A stretch of 64,000 bases of DNA, from the NCBI GenBank assembly GCA_014898415.1, contig RCTD01000014.1:806001-870000 (forward strand), read 5' to 3'. How positions within the stretch are numbered: position 1 is the stretch's first letter; each line of letters starts with the position of its first letter. Under the pieces are notes generated by a model. The model ran no database searches and was not told the origin of the DNA. It saw only the letters and a list, made by a program, of their open reading frames with translations. A program made the position numbers and the translations under genes. Positions 47,897 through 59,715 of this stretch are shown here, one piece after another. The DNA is from Stromatinia cepivora (taxonomy: Eukaryota; Ascomycota; Leotiomycetes; Helotiales; Sclerotiniaceae).

Positions 47897-50547
47897 TTTT
47901 CCCGGCTTTTCAAAATCAATCTTTATAACATCTATTTTATATTTTGATTCAATCATTCAATAATCAATTCTATTAATATTATTATCATCAATAATCCATA
48001 CAATCTATTCGTTTTCTTTGTGTTCAAAATCGTTTTTTTTTGCAAACAAGTATAGCATCCCTAATAATAATAAATCTTTAGTATTATTCAAAATGAAGAT
48101 ATCGATGATATTCTTTACTCCTCTAAAATTGATTTCTATATCTTTAATCAATCTATACAAAATAATGATACTTCTATTAGGAGTGATTATTATTGCTTTA
48201 TATTTGTATATTATGAATCCTAATTCTTTTATAATTTTTAAGTTTATTATATTAATTATCGATTCTTAATCGATAATACTATTAATCTTAATATTTTTAT
48301 TCATAAAAGTTATAATAATAATAAATATATTATATATTTCTTTTAATTGATAATTAAAGGAGGCATTTAAATAATTAATAATTATTAAAGTTATTGTAAT
48401 TTTTTCGGTAGGAATTTCTGAATTTTTGAAAAGCTCTTTTTATTCTTCAATATTTATAATTAATGCTTTCTTGAAAGTTTGTTTAAGAAGATCTGATATA
48501 TATATAAAGGTAATTTTAATTGTTATCGAAATTTCGATTCTGCAAATTTGTTTCAAGATTTTTATCAGGGATTCTATAGTATAAATAATGATTAATGTTT
48601 GCTTTTTTATTCTTAAGGATTTAATACAAAAATTGAATATTCTATTCTTTCGTATTATATTATTTTTATTGGGTTTAAAAAGATTCTTCTTTTCCTGAGA
48701 TTCTTCTGCTTTATCTTCTTCATTTTCGTTAATATTTATGATTTCATTTTTATTAAAGAATTCTTTTTCTAACCTTTCTTTTTCAATTTGATCTATTATT
48801 CTAAATAATATTTTTCAAGGAATACTTAACGATTTTTAGGGTTTATCAATTTTACTTTATTTTATCGATTTGGATTTTTTAAATGGTTGGCTTTATGGCT
48901 TTGAAGTTTTTTTAGACTGGGTAACTATATTAATATTGATAATTTCCCTTCCTCGATGATTGATATTATTTATAAATATATTCTTTACGATTTCGATACT
49001 AGAAACTCCAAAATTCAACGAACTATTTTTAGCATTGGATTTCTCTAATCGCTTTTTTTATTAACTAAACCTATAAGTTTTTGTATATATTTTAATCTAA
49101 TAGTTTTTTAGGGAATCCTTTTATTTGAAGATTGAAAAAGGGTTGGGATATCTTTTGGAATCAAATATAAAGATTCTATATTCATTATAATGATATAATC
49201 CAATATTAATATTATTGATCTTTTTGAGGCAATCTTATTTTATAGTATAATTATTATTATAAAAAGATCTTTTAAAGCAATAATAACAGAGATAATTCTT
49301 TTTATAAACTTTATTTATATCAAAAAGAATTTCCTTTTGTTTATCCTGAATAAGATAATTATTATATCTCGTATTACTTTTTCGATAAATAGTTTAATAT
49401 TATAATAATAAAAAGGATAACTTTGAATCCTTTATACCTTTGATTTTTGTTTTTAAATAATTTATATTAAATTTATCCAAAAGATTAATAATTTTATTTA
49501 TAGTATTCTTTGTTTTTCGTTTTTAAGAATAAAATTTTGTATTGGCATTAAAGATAAATAGGGTTTTTATATATTTATATATAATCTAAAAAACAATAAT
49601 CTAATAAAACTTAGATCTTTTGTAAATTTAGATGATAAAATCTTTAAAAAAGTATTATTTATAGATTTTATTTATTATTCTCTTGAAATTTATAAAAACA
49701 AAATCATCGAAATCAACTTTAAATTATTTAATAATCTTCTTTCCTATTTGGATATACAGATTATATAGAAATATTCTTCTAATTTCGAATTCAATGATTA
49801 TATGATTATTAATAAATTGAATAACCGAAAATATGAATTTGATAATATAATCCTTTATTATTATTGGATTTATATTATAATCCTTTTCATTCTTATTGTA
49901 TTAATTATTAATAAATTAATTAAGAAAATCTTAAGTATTTATTATTTGTTGAATATTGTAATCACGAAAATATCGGAGTAATATTGATTTCAACCTTTCT
50001 TTTCAATTATATCTAATAAGATTATATTCCGATATAAATTTGATTTGGATAATAATAGTATAATTGTAATACCAAAAAAATCGAATTCGCATTTCCTTAT
50101 CAAATATATTGTAATCAATTTATAAAGCATCCTAAATTATAAAGAAGTTAAATATATCGATCCTATTGAAAATAAGGACAGTAGTATTTCTAATGTATAA
50201 TATAATAAAGAATATATATATATAATTCTTAATACAAATAACAAATGAAATTTTTGATAAATTTTACTATTATTAATTTACTTCTTTTTCTTTTTTGATT
50301 TTTTTGTTTTTTCTTCTTTTTTAATAGGATTTCTGTTATTATTAATAAAAAGTTTTTCGATAGATTCAAGAGAATCGATAATTGGGGTAATAATATTATC
50401 CTTTGATTTTTAAAAAGTATTTTGCAGAAAATTCAATTTCATAAACAGATCAAAGTTATTCATTATATTATTATAATTTGGTTGAAAAGTATCCGATTTA
50501 TTAGAATCTGATTCAATATTTGACTTTCGATAACTTTTAATATTCAT
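47891..50547 (-). pseudogene. W2 gag-protease ORF remnant
   Basis: The equivalent of W1 36743-39400. The start codon is still ATG (50545-50547), reading MNIKSYRKSNIESDSNKSDT, which fixes the W1 start. The terminal TAA is at 47891-47893. The interval is 2,657 nt against 2,658 nt in W1, so at least one indel has occurred. The protease active site region on the minus strand near 48260 reads IDSGS-like text, but the sequence is degraded. The Cys/His segment near 49230 is also degraded. No other function is implied. Confidence 0.8.
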
Positions 50548-51233
50548 AATTTTCCTTTGATAAATCTCCAAAAGAAAAAGAAAGATATATAATCCTTCCC
50601 AAGGTTTTCCTTTTTTTAAAAAAACATATGAATTTCAAACCCCTCAACTAAAAGTTTTTTAAAATATATCTTAAATTTTTGATTATTAATATTAAGAATA
50701 ATAATTTAATATACTATATCCAATCCTTTTTATTATTTTAATATATATTTAGATATTCAAATAATTCTAAAGATATATAAGGTATTCAAAATCCTTCAAT
50801 ATGATTAATCGCATTTAATCAAAATTGCCTTCAAGATTAAAGTTTTTTTGCTCACAAAGATAAATGATTCATTTACAAATAAAAACTCCATTATATTTAA
50901 AGTTCTAATACATTCTTGATATTACTAGTTGTATCCCCGAATAGGATCTTTATCGATATATTCCTTTCAAAATAGAAAATAAAATAATGATTCTATTGAA
51001 AAATAATTCGTTTTCAATATAATGAATGAATATAAATAAGGGAGTTTCGATAATCAAAACTTCCTTATTCAAAATTTAATAATCCTATATTTTTGAAAAA
51101 GTTATTCTTTCAAGATCAATCCTATCTCTTCATCTATAAATTATTAATTCTATTTTCTTTTCAATTATAATTTCCTTATAAATATATTTGTACAATATAA
51201 ACTATATAATTCGAATCCGATATAAATCATTAT
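50548..51233 (-). other. W2 untranslated leader
   Basis: About 690 bp between the W2 5' LTR and its gag ATG, matching the W1 leader in length and content. No ORF or structured element is recognised. Confidence 0.6.
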
Positions 51234-51525
51234 TATGAAAAAAATAGATCGAGATATATATATCCTGATAATATATTATAAAGGGAAATAGGAATTGGAA
51301 TTGATCAAATTATATTATAAAAACTTCAAATAGTAAAACTAATAGATTTAAATAATGATTTAGATTATATATAAATAGGATACAAAAAGATTAATGGAAA
51401 AACGATTGATTTTTTTTAAGGAAAGGGGAGCAGAGCCCTTTCTTATATCTAACTACGAAGAGTTATGTAACCATATGGCTACGAACTAGCTACGTGTTAG
51501 GCCTTGATATCCCAACTTTCTCACA
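51234..51525 (-). repeat. 5' LTR of Gypsy W2 (292 bp)
   Basis: On the plus strand it starts TATGAAAAAAATAGATCG (inner, mutated) and ends CCCAACTTTCTCACA (outer, intact). ATAT follows at 51526-51529, matching 22042-22045. Confidence 0.94.
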
Positions 51526-51881
51526 ATATTTCGAAATAATAATAAATATTATTTTATTATAGATCAAAAGAAAATAGATTATATTATTTAATATTTCTAA
51601 AAATAATCTTTTGCAATTTGATATCGATACAAAAATAGAATAACAGATTCTAATATATTGTAAAAAGAATTCAAGGAATATATATATAATATGATATTAA
51701 ATAAAAACAATCGATAATATTTAATTATATAATAAATAATTTATATTAAATAATAATTTATATAAAATATAAATAGTTTTATAATATACTTTGATAATTT
51801 AAAGGAAGAAATCGAATCTGAAATGAAAAGTATTCGAAAAGAATATTTTCTAATAAATCTATTTCTTTATATTGTAAAAAA
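51526..51881. other. right flank of W2, unassigned AT-rich sequence
   Basis: This was contiguous with 21570-22045 before W2 inserted. It is extremely AT-rich with no recognisable domain. It could be more internal sequence of element X. Confidence 0.45.
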
Positions 51882-51944
51882 GTTTAATAAATACAGAGAT
51901 TTTATAGAGTTTTCTAATCAATCGATAACAGACCGCTAATTGTA

Positions 51945-53323
51945 CAGTAACCGTGCACTTATATTACCCCAAAACCTTAAAAACGCGTAAATTTCACGAA
52001 TTGAATTTCAACTCTCTTTATTATTTATTCATCAATGATATTACAATATACTCCCAGAATCTTGAATATTGAAAGGGAATTAGCTTTTAAGCATTTTATT
52101 TTATATTTATATGACAAAATTATTGACAAAGTTTCTAATAGCTCTAGTCCTTATTGTATTGCAATTGACCTTAATCTCGAAGTGCGAATTGTTTGTTATA
52201 TTTTATAGCAAGATGTATTATATAATGAAGGAATAAATCTACCTTGTATTCCTCGAATTAGATCTTATATAGAAAGAGAAGAATGTATATTAGTTCGATA
52301 TATTCGATTATATTCAAAATCAATTTATATACAAACAAAAATAATTGTAGATTTTAAATGTAATACTTCTATTATTAAAAAGATTTTGAAGGTTTATAGA
52401 ATCATCAATTGGAAGTATAAAAAGCGATTGGAACTTACTCAGGTATATATGTTTAAGCGGTTTGTATAATGTCTAGTATATAGGGGATTGATAATAAAAG
52501 AATAAGGATTAATTATATAAAGCGATAAATGTTTTGTAAAGTAGAGATAGAGTAAAAAAGGAGAATAGTACTTTTGCATTTTTGTTTAGAAATGGGAATC
52601 TAGAATGATTTAAATATATAATACAAATAAGAATATAAAGGTTATAATTTGGAAGGGCTTTTAGGATTTTGGGAGGAGCAATTTATATATAATGGATAAA
52701 GATTTTGAAAATAAGAAATATAGATATAATGCCAATTTATATCTTGAAGTTTTCAATACTGAAGTAAACCCTGCTTTTGAAAGATTGGGTCTAGAGTATG
52801 AATTTATACAGGATAATGCTTTTATTCATTGTATCTATAAAATACAGAATTGGTTTTAAAAGAAAGGGATTTCAATATTGAAGGATTGATCTTTTTATTC
52901 TCCTGATTTCAATTCTATTGAATATATTTGATAAACTTTAAAAGTAAAATTATATGAAATATTTCTTAATATTACAATCGACAAAAGCAAATCGGAATAT
53001 ATTAGACAAAAGTTAGAAAGTTATTTACAAATAGTTTGGGATATATTAGATCAAGAATTATTCGATAAATTAAGAGCGAATATACCTGATAGAATTGAAG
53101 CTTGTATTGTGATAAGAGATTGGTATACAAAATATTGATTAATTGTGGGGCGATAAAGATTTGAATTTTTTGGGGGGAATAATATAGATATAGAACTTCA
53201 ATATATTCAAATTTTAGATTATAATAATTAATGATTGATTTTATAATTAAATTGAAAGGTAGATGTTGAATATATAAAAAAACTGAAATTAGGTTGTGGG
53301 GTAATATAAGTTGACTAGTACTG
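51945..53323 (+). mobile_element. Tc1/mariner DNA transposon (1,379 bp), TA duplication
   Basis: Flanking TA dinucleotides lie at 51943-51944 and 53324-53325. The terminal inverted repeats are 26 bp: both begin CAGTA and both end CTTATATTACCCC, with eight bases between them that differ. A single transposase frame occupies the interior. It is inserted in an X LTR. Confidence 0.94.
52035..53138 (+). pseudogene. Tc1/mariner DDE transposase remnant
   Basis: The frame runs from ATG at 52035 to TGA at 53138 (367 codons, normal for the family) without any indel but with several stops. The DNA-binding N-terminal region is at about 52100-52400 (IAIDLNLEVRIVCYIL, NTSIIKKILKVYRI). The catalytic region has SDKCF at 52521-52535 (first Asp kept; the usual following Glu is now Lys), FIQDNAFIH at 52803-52829 (second Asp), and SPDFNSIEYI around 52900-52928 (third acidic residue, Glu, 35 residues after the second). 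The C-terminal part reads LFDKLRANIPDRIEACI. It would cut and paste the element at TA sites. Stops such as TAG at about 52207 and TAA at about 52858 look RIP-derived. Confidence 0.88.
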
Positions 53324-53404
53324 TACATTTGCCTTTAACAATAAAGCCGATTCCTTATAGAGATTCCTAACTTTACTAGCAACATCCTTCTAACAACCGT
53401 AACA

Positions 53405-53627
53405 ATATAATATATATGTATTTGAGTATTCGTATATAATTCTTTTATAATATTCGTATATATATATAATATATATAATATATAATTGATATATACTAAA
53501 CGAAATATTTGATAAAAGAAGATAACTTCGATATTGTATATAATATTCGATATAATATCGATATATAATAATATATGATAATAATTATGATTTATATCGA
53601 CTTTAAATAATAAAGAGTTTTGATTAT
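53405..53627. other. AT-rich low-complexity spacer
   Basis: 220 bp of TA-rich simple sequence between the X LTR edge and element Y. No feature was found. Confidence 0.6.
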
Positions 53628-53936
53628 TGTCACGGAAAGCCCCGCAATCCCCTGTATCTTATGAAGGATCAAAGCGTATGCTTTCCAATCGGAATGAAGG
53701 ATCTACTAGCCTTTATCAATCCACTAATTGATAAGGTGATCCTGATATACTAATAAACAAAGATCTAGTCTAATTAAAGTGCATATCGGCTAAATAACTA
53801 TTTATTTGTTCTATATATACAACTCTTGATTTATATAATTAAAGGCAAGTTATTCAATTCTTTTACTTTATTAATTATGTGTATCATTTATTCAACGATC
53901 TTTGAAAATATTATGTAATTATATTATCCCATGATA
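53628..53936 (+). repeat. 5' LTR of Copia Y (309 bp)
   Basis: The outer left end is intact (CACGGAAAGCCCCGC). The inner right end is mutated (TTGAAAATATTATG for CTGAAAGTGCTGTG in the 3' LTR). Confidence 0.94.
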
Positions 53937-54039
53937 ATTATAAACTCAATAGCTTTTAAAATCTATACAATTTTCTATTCAATGATTACTAAATACTCAA
54001 AAAATCATTTTTAAAATATTATTTCTATTTTATTTATAA

Positions 54040-57000
54040 TTCAATATTCATATCAATTTAATTATCTTTATTCAATATAGTAAAGGATCAAAACGATCTT
54101 CTTTTTACAACCTATATTCAATAACCGAAATGGTATTTACACTTGAAAAATAAATATCAAATTCAAGGAATCTGGGATTCAATCAATCCAAAAAATAATC
54201 CGCTTATTTTCATATCAGCAATATCTATTCCAAACTCCGATCTGATAAATAAACCTATCTATACTTAAATCGATTGGCTTTCAGTCAAACTATCTGTTTT
54301 ACCTTTCGCTATCGATCTTCAAGTTAAATACAATTAAGAGAAACAAATTCAATATCAAAAGGAATTCTTGGAATATCTTATAGCGATCCAATTCAAGAAA
54401 GATATTAATAGAGATACGAAAATGAAAGATTCTGACAATAATACATCGGGATCTACTCCTAGTAGATCTATTATTCCATTCCCAATTATCTTCCAAGAAA
54501 TCTCCTTCGAATTTGTTTCTTTCCAATTGGAATATCGATACCGACAATAAGAATATATATAGAATTATAAAGTTTTCAAGAACATTTACAAATGAATCGA
54601 ATCGTTAATTGATCAAGTATATCTTATAAAACTATCTATTTTTAATCAAAGTATTATAATTCTTTCATTTAAGATAATCATTAATGTACTCAAAAAAAAG
54701 CTTGTATCTATAATAATTATTACCAAGCTTGCAGTATTATAAGAATATCGATCTATTTTAGTACAAACCTCGTTTAGTAAAACCGACCCTATCAAATAAT
54801 ACAGGGATTGGATTATAGCTTATATCAAAGCTTTTGTATACAAAATCATTGAAGTATAGGATGAAATTGTTATCAATATTTTTTTATAAACTGTTAATAT
54901 CAGAATACTTTCAATTTAAACAAATATTATGATTATATAGATCGAAATAAATAATCAATTCGGATTATCCAATCTTTTATTCAAACAATTCGGAGATGTT
55001 TTTGAAGGATTAATCTTCCAGGATTCTATTTCCTTAAAAACTAAAAGAGGAATATATTTTATATTTATCTTTTTTCAAAATGATAAAAGGTTTAAAAAGA
55101 ATAAAAAGAATATCAATTTTGAAAACAATCAGGGGATCAAGAAGATCTAGGAATATCTTTGTAGAACCGAATCTGAATGGAATAATGGAATTGGTTATAG
55201 TTATACTGTATACAATTGTAAAGCCATAAAGTTAATATTCACCGAAAGAACCAATCCATTGTTCAAAAAGGTATTCAGCGAAAACGAATTACAAATAATT
55301 AAGGATCGAACAAGATCGCATTCATAGAAGCAATTTCACCCTGATTGAATCAAAAGGAAATAAATGAAAGGTTCCATTGATCCTTCAGGATCTTCAATCA
55401 ATATTATTATTTTGGATGTTCGATATAATCAATTAGGGATATATTCTACAATAATAAAAGTATATTATTTATCTAATAACATTTTATTTGATAATTGTAA
55501 TGCTATATATATTGTAAACAATATATCTCTATTAGATAATCATCGATATCGATTATTCGATCCCAGTAATCTTATAGAAGCAGGCATTTCCAGTTTCCAA
55601 GTTCTAAAATACAGGGTTCGTATTATCAAAAGAATTATCAAAAGAGAAGGTTACCCTAATAATGATCTAGTTTTGAACGATATAATACTCATCCCTGGTT
55701 TTTATATCAATATCGTTTTGGAAACTTGATTGAAGAAAACCGATCTATAGTTTTTAAGATATAACTATATTCTTCGTAAAGGAGATCATATAAATAGTAT
55801 AATAATTGTTCAATATATTTATACTGAAAATCTTATATTCTTAAAATACAAATCGTTTTCTATTTATTCAAATACTTTTTTATCTATTTCTGTAAATAAC
55901 CCTTTTATAATATATCCAATAATGAACAGAAAAATAAACAAAGCATTTCATTATTCTTACAATCCATCTTTCCCAAAAGAAAATATAAATGAAATATAGT
56001 ATAAACACTCTAAACATCTGGGAAAAGAAACTCTTGAATATTTAGTATTTGCAATACAAAACATCAAAATAAAAAGTATCATTCGTTCTAATTGCATTGA
56101 TTGCACTTGCATTTATATAAAGCAAATCATTTCTTGTATTCCAAATAATCATTAGTCATTTTAGCCCTTCTACAAAATTCAATAAGATCTTTTTGATTTT
56201 GATAAAAAGTATAACAATATATTATGGTTTTTATTGATCAAAGAAATATATTATAATAAAATCTTTTTATATTTAATTTACTATAAAACATATAATGAAG
56301 TATTTACAATTATTTAAAGCTTTGTAGTCTGGGTTTATTATAAGTATAGCTTAACGATTATAATGATCAAGTAGAATAATAATATATCTATCATTGAAGT
56401 TATAGGAGTAATGTTATTTGAGAAATGGATTAAGCAAGAAGATATCGAATTTGAATTATTCTTATCTTATATATATAAACTCAATGAAGGATCAGAATAT
56501 ATAGAACAAGAAATAATTACAAAATAAATAAAAATATGGATTATAGTAGATTTATTGAACAAATTATAAATAGAAATAATGTAAATTGTTATTTATTTAT
56601 ATAATATAAATCTTTTGAAAATCATATCCTTCAAATTATTTAATGAGATATTCGATATATAATTCTATGATTACCTTTGTAAAGATAATTCTCTATTTGT
56701 AAAGAAAATATTTAATAATCTCCATTCCAATTGAAAAGGAATCTATAAGTATGGATACCGAATTTACCTTTTAGATAAAAACAAAGAAACTGGAATTAAT
56801 AGGAAATGATATAAAATCAATCTTTAAATATATATTGAATATTTAATAAACTATATCCCAGATACATTGATCTATTATATATGGATATTCAAGCTCGATA
56901 AAGTTATTATTATTCGAAATGTAACATTCAATAAGGAATTCATTTATCGTATGGATTCTATCAATCAAATGATCAATATTTATACTATAGAAAAGCTTAA

Positions 57001-59715
57001 ATAGCTTACTAAAGCCCTTGATCTACAAAATCATATCGAATTGGATAGGACGATCATTTAAAATGAAGATAATCATAAGGACTTTATTTACCTATCTATT
57101 TTTACAGATCGAAAAGCCCTTGATTCATCTATTAAGTGTATTTCAAATCTATTGCTTACAAACGAGCTGATTTCGGGGGTAGATACAGATCTGGGGGATG
57201 ATGATAGGAATAAAGAAATCGATTTAGGACTATCCAATTCATTTAATCCTTCAGATAGTAAGGATAAGGTATACAATGAAGATATACAAACGCTAATCGA
57301 TTCTTTTATTGGAGAAATTGGAGAAGCCAACTCTTTTATTAAAAAACAACTATATCTCGCAAATAAAGATATTAATATTGTTTAAAAAAATACCTATAAC
57401 AATAATATGGATCCCGATCTTATCGAATATATTGATATAAAAAATATAGAATATAAATTTACTAATTGTACCACCGAAGTTCTTTGCAATATATACGAAA
57501 GTAACCTAGAGACCACTTCAATCAATCAATTTCAATATTCCAAAAGGAAGTATATATATTGGAATAATCAATCAGAGTATTCCGTAGAAGAAATCCAGTT
57601 ATTACAAAGATTGCCATGTCTTATATATTCATTTGATCGATTTATAAAAGATTCGCGGATTTATAATTTCAAATAGATATCTAAAAGAGTTTGTATTATA
57701 AGGATTGAAATACTCAGGGTTCAAATCAATCCATCTAAGTTTCAATTATACGATTACCATTTAGAATCATCTCTCTTCCAGGAATCATCTAACTCTCATA
57801 TCCCAGAGCAATCAGTATACATATAAAGGCAATTGTATATATAACAATATTATTAAGGGAACGATCCCAATACTGGATTCTATATAAGAACTATCATATT
57901 TTAAAAGATAAACTCAATGGAATTATTCTACTTAAACAATTTTTATTCTATATTCTAATTTAATCAATAAGGAATAAATAATATAAAGAAATATTTTTAA
58001 TTTATAATAATTCATAATATAATCACCATTGGAATTGAAGCAAAACCATCATTGCCTTCCATCTGATCTACAATTAATGGATTATAAACAATACCATTTC
58101 CTTGAATTTATATATTTGCAATTCCAAAATTACTTCGTTTTTATTATCAATTAGAAAATCATCAAATAGGATATTGATTCAAATAGAACTACGATCTTAA
58201 GATTAATAACCTTAAAGTTAGGAAAACCTGGCATAAAATCGATTCTGGATTGGAACCTTCAAAATCGATTTCTCTTCAATAAATATTTATATATAAATAC
58301 AATAATCAAGATTTAATCATTTATTATCACTTATATTTAATAATACAAAAAGATTTCCAGATTAAAAATATTATTGAGATTATTTATACTGTTATATTAA
58401 TAGGCCGATTATTCCGAATCGTAATAATAATTATCACTAAATACGATCTCGAAACAAAGCAATACAATGTAATCAACGCCTTCGTCAATACTCTGTATGA
58501 TCCTTCCAGTACTCCAATTGTATACTATTTACTTGATAGATATAAAATCCCAAACAAAAATGTTATAATCGATTGAGCTTTGTATGGTCTACGAGATTCC
58601 TCAATTATATGGTTTAGGGATTTCATTCGGATGCTCGAGAAATTAAGATTGGTATAATGCAAAAAGGAACTGTATTTATATATTAATCCAAAATACATTG
58701 TTATGATTCTTTTCTTTGTAGATAACGTTTAGATCATTTATTATAAGAAAAACGAATCAGTTATTACAAAAATCACCAAAGGAATCAAAGCTGTATATAA
58801 ATTACGAGATCTGGAAAATACTAAATGATTTCTAAATATATATATACTCTGTAATCAATCCAAAAAAAAGTTATAGTTAATTTATAATATATATATTAAA
58901 AAGATTATTAAGAAATTCAAAACAATAAATAGGATAATAAGTATACCATTTCTGATAATAATATTTCAGAAAAATCAGGGTTAAGTTTTTATATATATTA
59001 TAAAAATGTATTAAGAGAAAATAGATTCAGTATTATATATTGCAATTATTATAAAAGTGGATATATCATTCGCTATTTCACAATTGAGCCATTATTTGAT
59101 CAATCTATCGAGCGATTATATAAAAACTATCGATCATTGTTTATAATATTTATGGAATACAAGATATCTTGTAATCCAATATAACAATGATCAAATACTA
59201 TAACTTCTTGTTTTCTCAGATACTTCTTTTGTAGATGATCCAGATATTTGTTGATCATCTTAAGGATATATTATATCCCTTTTTGGTAGTTTAATTGTAT
59301 AGAAAGTATTTAAGTAAGATATTATAACTATCTCGATTATTGAAGTAAAGTTTTTCAGAGTTGAACATATATCAAAAGAAATTATAGCAATCTTACATTT
59401 CTTAAAAAAAATCGATCTAGTAATAAAAGAGTTTGTAACAATCTTTTGTAATAACCAGCAAATAATCAGATTGATGATTGGTAAGAACGAATGGATCATT
59501 ACGAAACTATATCACATCGATATCTAAAACATATAATTACATCAAGAATATTCAAAAGGAAACTTTTATATAATCTATCTACCTACCATCAATATAACTA
59601 CTAACAGACTCATTAAGAACCTTATAAGACAAAAATTCGAACACTTCTGATCCCTTCTCAATCTATAAGATATAAGTAATAGGATTATAAAGCTTGAATA
59701 ACAACGATTATAAAG
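54040..59715 (+). pseudogene. Copia Y gag-pol remnant
   Basis: One long frame with RIP-type stops. Gag is at about 54040-55360: WYLHLKNKYQIQGIWDSINP (54131-54190) and DWLSVKLSVLPF. Protease is at 55364-55729, with NCNAIYIVNNISLLD at the active-site position (Asp lost) and DIILIPGFYINIV at its end. Integrase is at about 55995-56525: HLGKETLEYLV, a CIDC pair near 56095, IQWDLFDFDKKYN and LFEKWIKQEDIEFEL. An acidic linker covers 56600-57670, including DTDLGDDDRNKEIDLGLSNS. RT is at about 58050-58900: KQYNVINAFVNTLYDPS, ALYGLRDSS, and the catalytic box now FFVDNV (58711-58728). RNase H is at about 58990-59715, with DTSFVDDPDIC, FVTIFCNNQQIIRLMIG and RQKFEHF. Normal Copia order; inactive. Confidence 0.87.

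Larger units (their letters stand above)
22046..51525 (-). mobile_element. Gypsy W2 (11.2 kb without insertions), TSD ATAT
   Basis: Large Ty3/Gypsy element on the minus strand. Its 292-bp LTRs lie at 22046-22337 and 51234-51525, with 4-bp duplicates ATAT at 22042-22045 and 51526-51529. It is interrupted by V2 (22387-29428) and by W1 (35763-46980). Subtracting both insertions and one duplicate each leaves 11,211 bp, against 11,218 bp for W1, which confirms the boundaries. Coding order on the minus strand is gag-protease, RT, RNase H, integrase, ORF3. Confidence 0.94.
51882..53404 (-). repeat. partial X LTR on the minus strand, split by Tc1/mariner
   Basis: The right part (53324-53404) ends ACAACCGTAACA, the mirror of TGTTACGGTTGT, and matches the first 80 bp of the X LTR. 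The left part (51882-51944) matches the next 60 bp, as far as GTTTAATAAATACAGAG. Left of that the match is lost, so more than half of the LTR is missing. The mariner insertion lies between the two parts. Confidence 0.85.

Noticed and set aside
53405..53627. TA-rich tract as a replication origin or centromere core
   Set aside because: It is only 220 bp of simple sequence between two transposons, and no supporting motif is visible.
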